A DNA stretch of 64,000 nucleotides from Bacillus haynesii (GTDB lineage Bacteria > Bacillota > Bacilli > Bacillales > Bacillaceae), in contig NZ_MRBL01000001.1 of the NCBI RefSeq assembly GCF_001969855.1, positions 124,001-188,000 on the forward strand, given 5' to 3'. Shown in pieces: positions 62,926 to 64,000 of the stretch; positions within the stretch are counted from its first letter, which is position 1, and every line of letters starts with the position of its first letter. The notes under the pieces are model-generated. The model was not told where the DNA came from. It did not search any database and was given only the letters and a program-made list of their open reading frames with translations. A program made the translations under genes and the position numbers.

Positions 62926-64000
62926 AATCCTTCATCAGCTTGATAAATCTGAAGCTCATCAAAACGCTGCCGATGGCAACCACAATCATGACCACCCCCA
63001 GATCCTGAAAATGACCCGCGGTTATTTCTTCTCCAAACAACAGACCGAGAATGACGGACGAAAAGATCGAGCCGAGATAGCGGCATGTTTGGAAGAGGCC
63101 CGAAGTGGTTCCGACGATATCCGGCGGACTTGCCGTAAACATGGCAGCCTGCAGGGCGACATTGCCGAGGCCGTAGCTGACCCCCAGCAAAGAGAGGATG
63201 ATGCCTTTCCACAACATCGGTGCATCGACAAAAAACAATGTGAGCAGGATGGCGCCGGCTGCCATTAAGCAAGAACCAATGAAAACGGGCTGCGTTTCAC
63301 CTGAACGGTCAATCCATTTCCCGACAAAAGGCGAAATCAATACGCTCGTCCCCGACATGAACAGCATCAAAAGACCGCTCGTTTGAACGGAAAGGTGCAT
63401 TTCATCCTGAAAATAACTCGGAAGTCCAAAAAACAAACAGTAGTTAAAGATGTTCAGCATAATAAATTGAGCATAGACCGAAGTTAGCGTCCTGCGTGCG
63501 ATCAACAGTCTGATATCAATAAACGGGCTGTTCACTCTCAGCTCCCACCAAACAAACATCAAAAGCAAGACGAGTCCGAACATCCCCTCGGCAAAACGGG
63601 GCTCGCCCGTGCTCAATGAGAGCAGGAATACCAGCAGGAGAACAATTCCGCCCGCAAACAGAAGAATCCCGGTCAGATCAAGCCGCCTGATAATGGCGCG
63701 AACATTTAAGCCGGCTTTTTTCTCATCTTTCGGAAACATGTACATCCCCAACAAAAAGCTGAACAAAATAAATGGAAAGTTTACGAGGAAAATGGCGGGC
63801 CATCCCCCGAGAACGATTAAAAATCCCCCCACGGTCGGTCCAAAGGCGGTCATAGCCGAAGAAAAAATGGACAGCACACTGAGTGCAGACGCCCGCTTCT
63901 CATGAATGTGGCTTCTGATCAGACCCACTCCCGAAGGATAAATGGCGCCGCTCCCAATCGATTGAAACAAACGCATGATCAGCAAGACTGAAAAAGCCGG
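62924..64000 (-). CDS. MFS multidrug-type exporter, C-terminal part (start lies outside the window)
   Basis: This fragment of about 358 residues has some eleven membrane segments of the drug:H+ antiporter type (RLFQSIGSGAIYPSGVGLI; FGPTVGGFLIVLGGWPAIFLVNFP is the motif C region). The frame remains open to the window edge, so the N-terminal segments are missing. The substrate is unknown. Confidence 0.85.
   Translation of the reverse strand, partial: PAFSVLLIMRLFQSIGSGAIYPSGVGLIRSHIHEKRASALSVLSIFSSAMTAFGPTVGGFLIVLGGWPAIFLVNFPFILFSFLLGMYMFPKDEKKAGLNVRAIIRRLDLTGILLFAGGIVLLLVFLLSLSTGEPRFAEGMFGLVLLLMFVWWELRVNSPFIDIRLLIARRTLTSVYAQFIMLNIFNYCLFFGLPSYFQDEMHLSVQTSGLLMLFMSGTSVLISPFVGKWIDRSGETQPVFIGSCLMAAGAILLTLFFVDAPMLWKGIILSLLGVSYGLGNVALQAAMFTASPPDIVGTTSGLFQTCRYLGSIFSSVILGLLFGEEITAGHFQDLGVVMIVVAIGSVLMSFRFIKLMKD

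Overview
The window looks like a chromosome segment from a Bacillus of the licheniformis/paralicheniformis group. Gene order and protein sequences follow the B. subtilis arc sacA-sacP-sacT-vpr-ywcH-nfrA-rodA-ywcE-qoxDCBA-galE-slrA-ywcB-ywcA, then thiE-thiM-ywbI-ywbHG-ywbD-ywbC-gspA-ywaF-ywaD. Accessory blocks sit between these backbone genes. Starts are mostly preceded by strong AGGAGG-type ribosome sites, and convergent units end in bidirectional hairpin terminators. I see no rRNA, tRNA, CRISPR array or intact insertion sequence. Identification rests on remembered family sequences, not on a search.

Region by region: 0-3 kb holds sucrose uptake and hydrolysis (sacA partial, sacP, sacT) with a SacT antiterminator site, a sigma-A promoter and cre-like sites. 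A cluster of DnaA boxes lies at 3.3-3.4 kb, upstream of the extracellular protease gene vpr. 6-14 kb carries ywcH, nfrA, an M20 amidohydrolase, two tandem rodA-like genes, a YjiH-like transporter and ywcE. 14.5-24.1 kb is an accessory lasso-peptide-type gene cluster inserted between ywcE and qoxD. 24-34 kb is backbone: cytochrome aa3 quinol oxidase, galE, slrA and the YwcB/YwcA symporter pair. 33.6-37.9 kb is the xylose regulon (xylB, xylA, divergent xylR). 38-43 kb has thiamine salvage genes, a CidR-like LysR regulator, two orphan partner proteins of an LXG-toxin system and the ywbHG holin-like pair. 43-48.5 kb has a proline symporter, an rRNA methyltransferase, a glyoxalase-like protein, a 2-hydroxyacid dehydrogenase and gspA. 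48.6-53.6 kb is a ydfHIJ two-component/exporter island bounded by an 18-bp direct repeat. 54.4-59.4 kb is a D-galactonate catabolic operon. The last part has the aminopeptidase ywaD, a small Xre-led operon, an unrecognised secreted protein and the end of an MFS exporter.

The most interesting locus is the 14.5-24.1 kb cluster. It encodes a PqqD-like recognition protein, a Cys-His-Asp transglutaminase-like leader peptidase, an asparagine-synthetase-like cyclase without the glutaminase Cys2, two ABC half-transporters (one with an acidic insertion in its nucleotide-binding domain), a GNAT acetyltransferase and a secreted clostripain-type protease. An orphan LuxR-type response regulator lies upstream. 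A 38-codon gene on the opposite strand, absent from ordinary long-ORF calls, fits lasso precursor rules: a Thr at -2 and a predicted 18-residue, very basic core whose Ser1 could close a ring onto Asp8. The precursor promoter and the promoter of the modification operon share an unusual T-rich motif at matching spacing, which points to joint control. Two other loci (ydfHIJ, and a 235-bp structured insert between xylR and thiE) are each flanked by duplicated bidirectional-terminator sequence, suggesting that terminators served as insertion or recombination points here.
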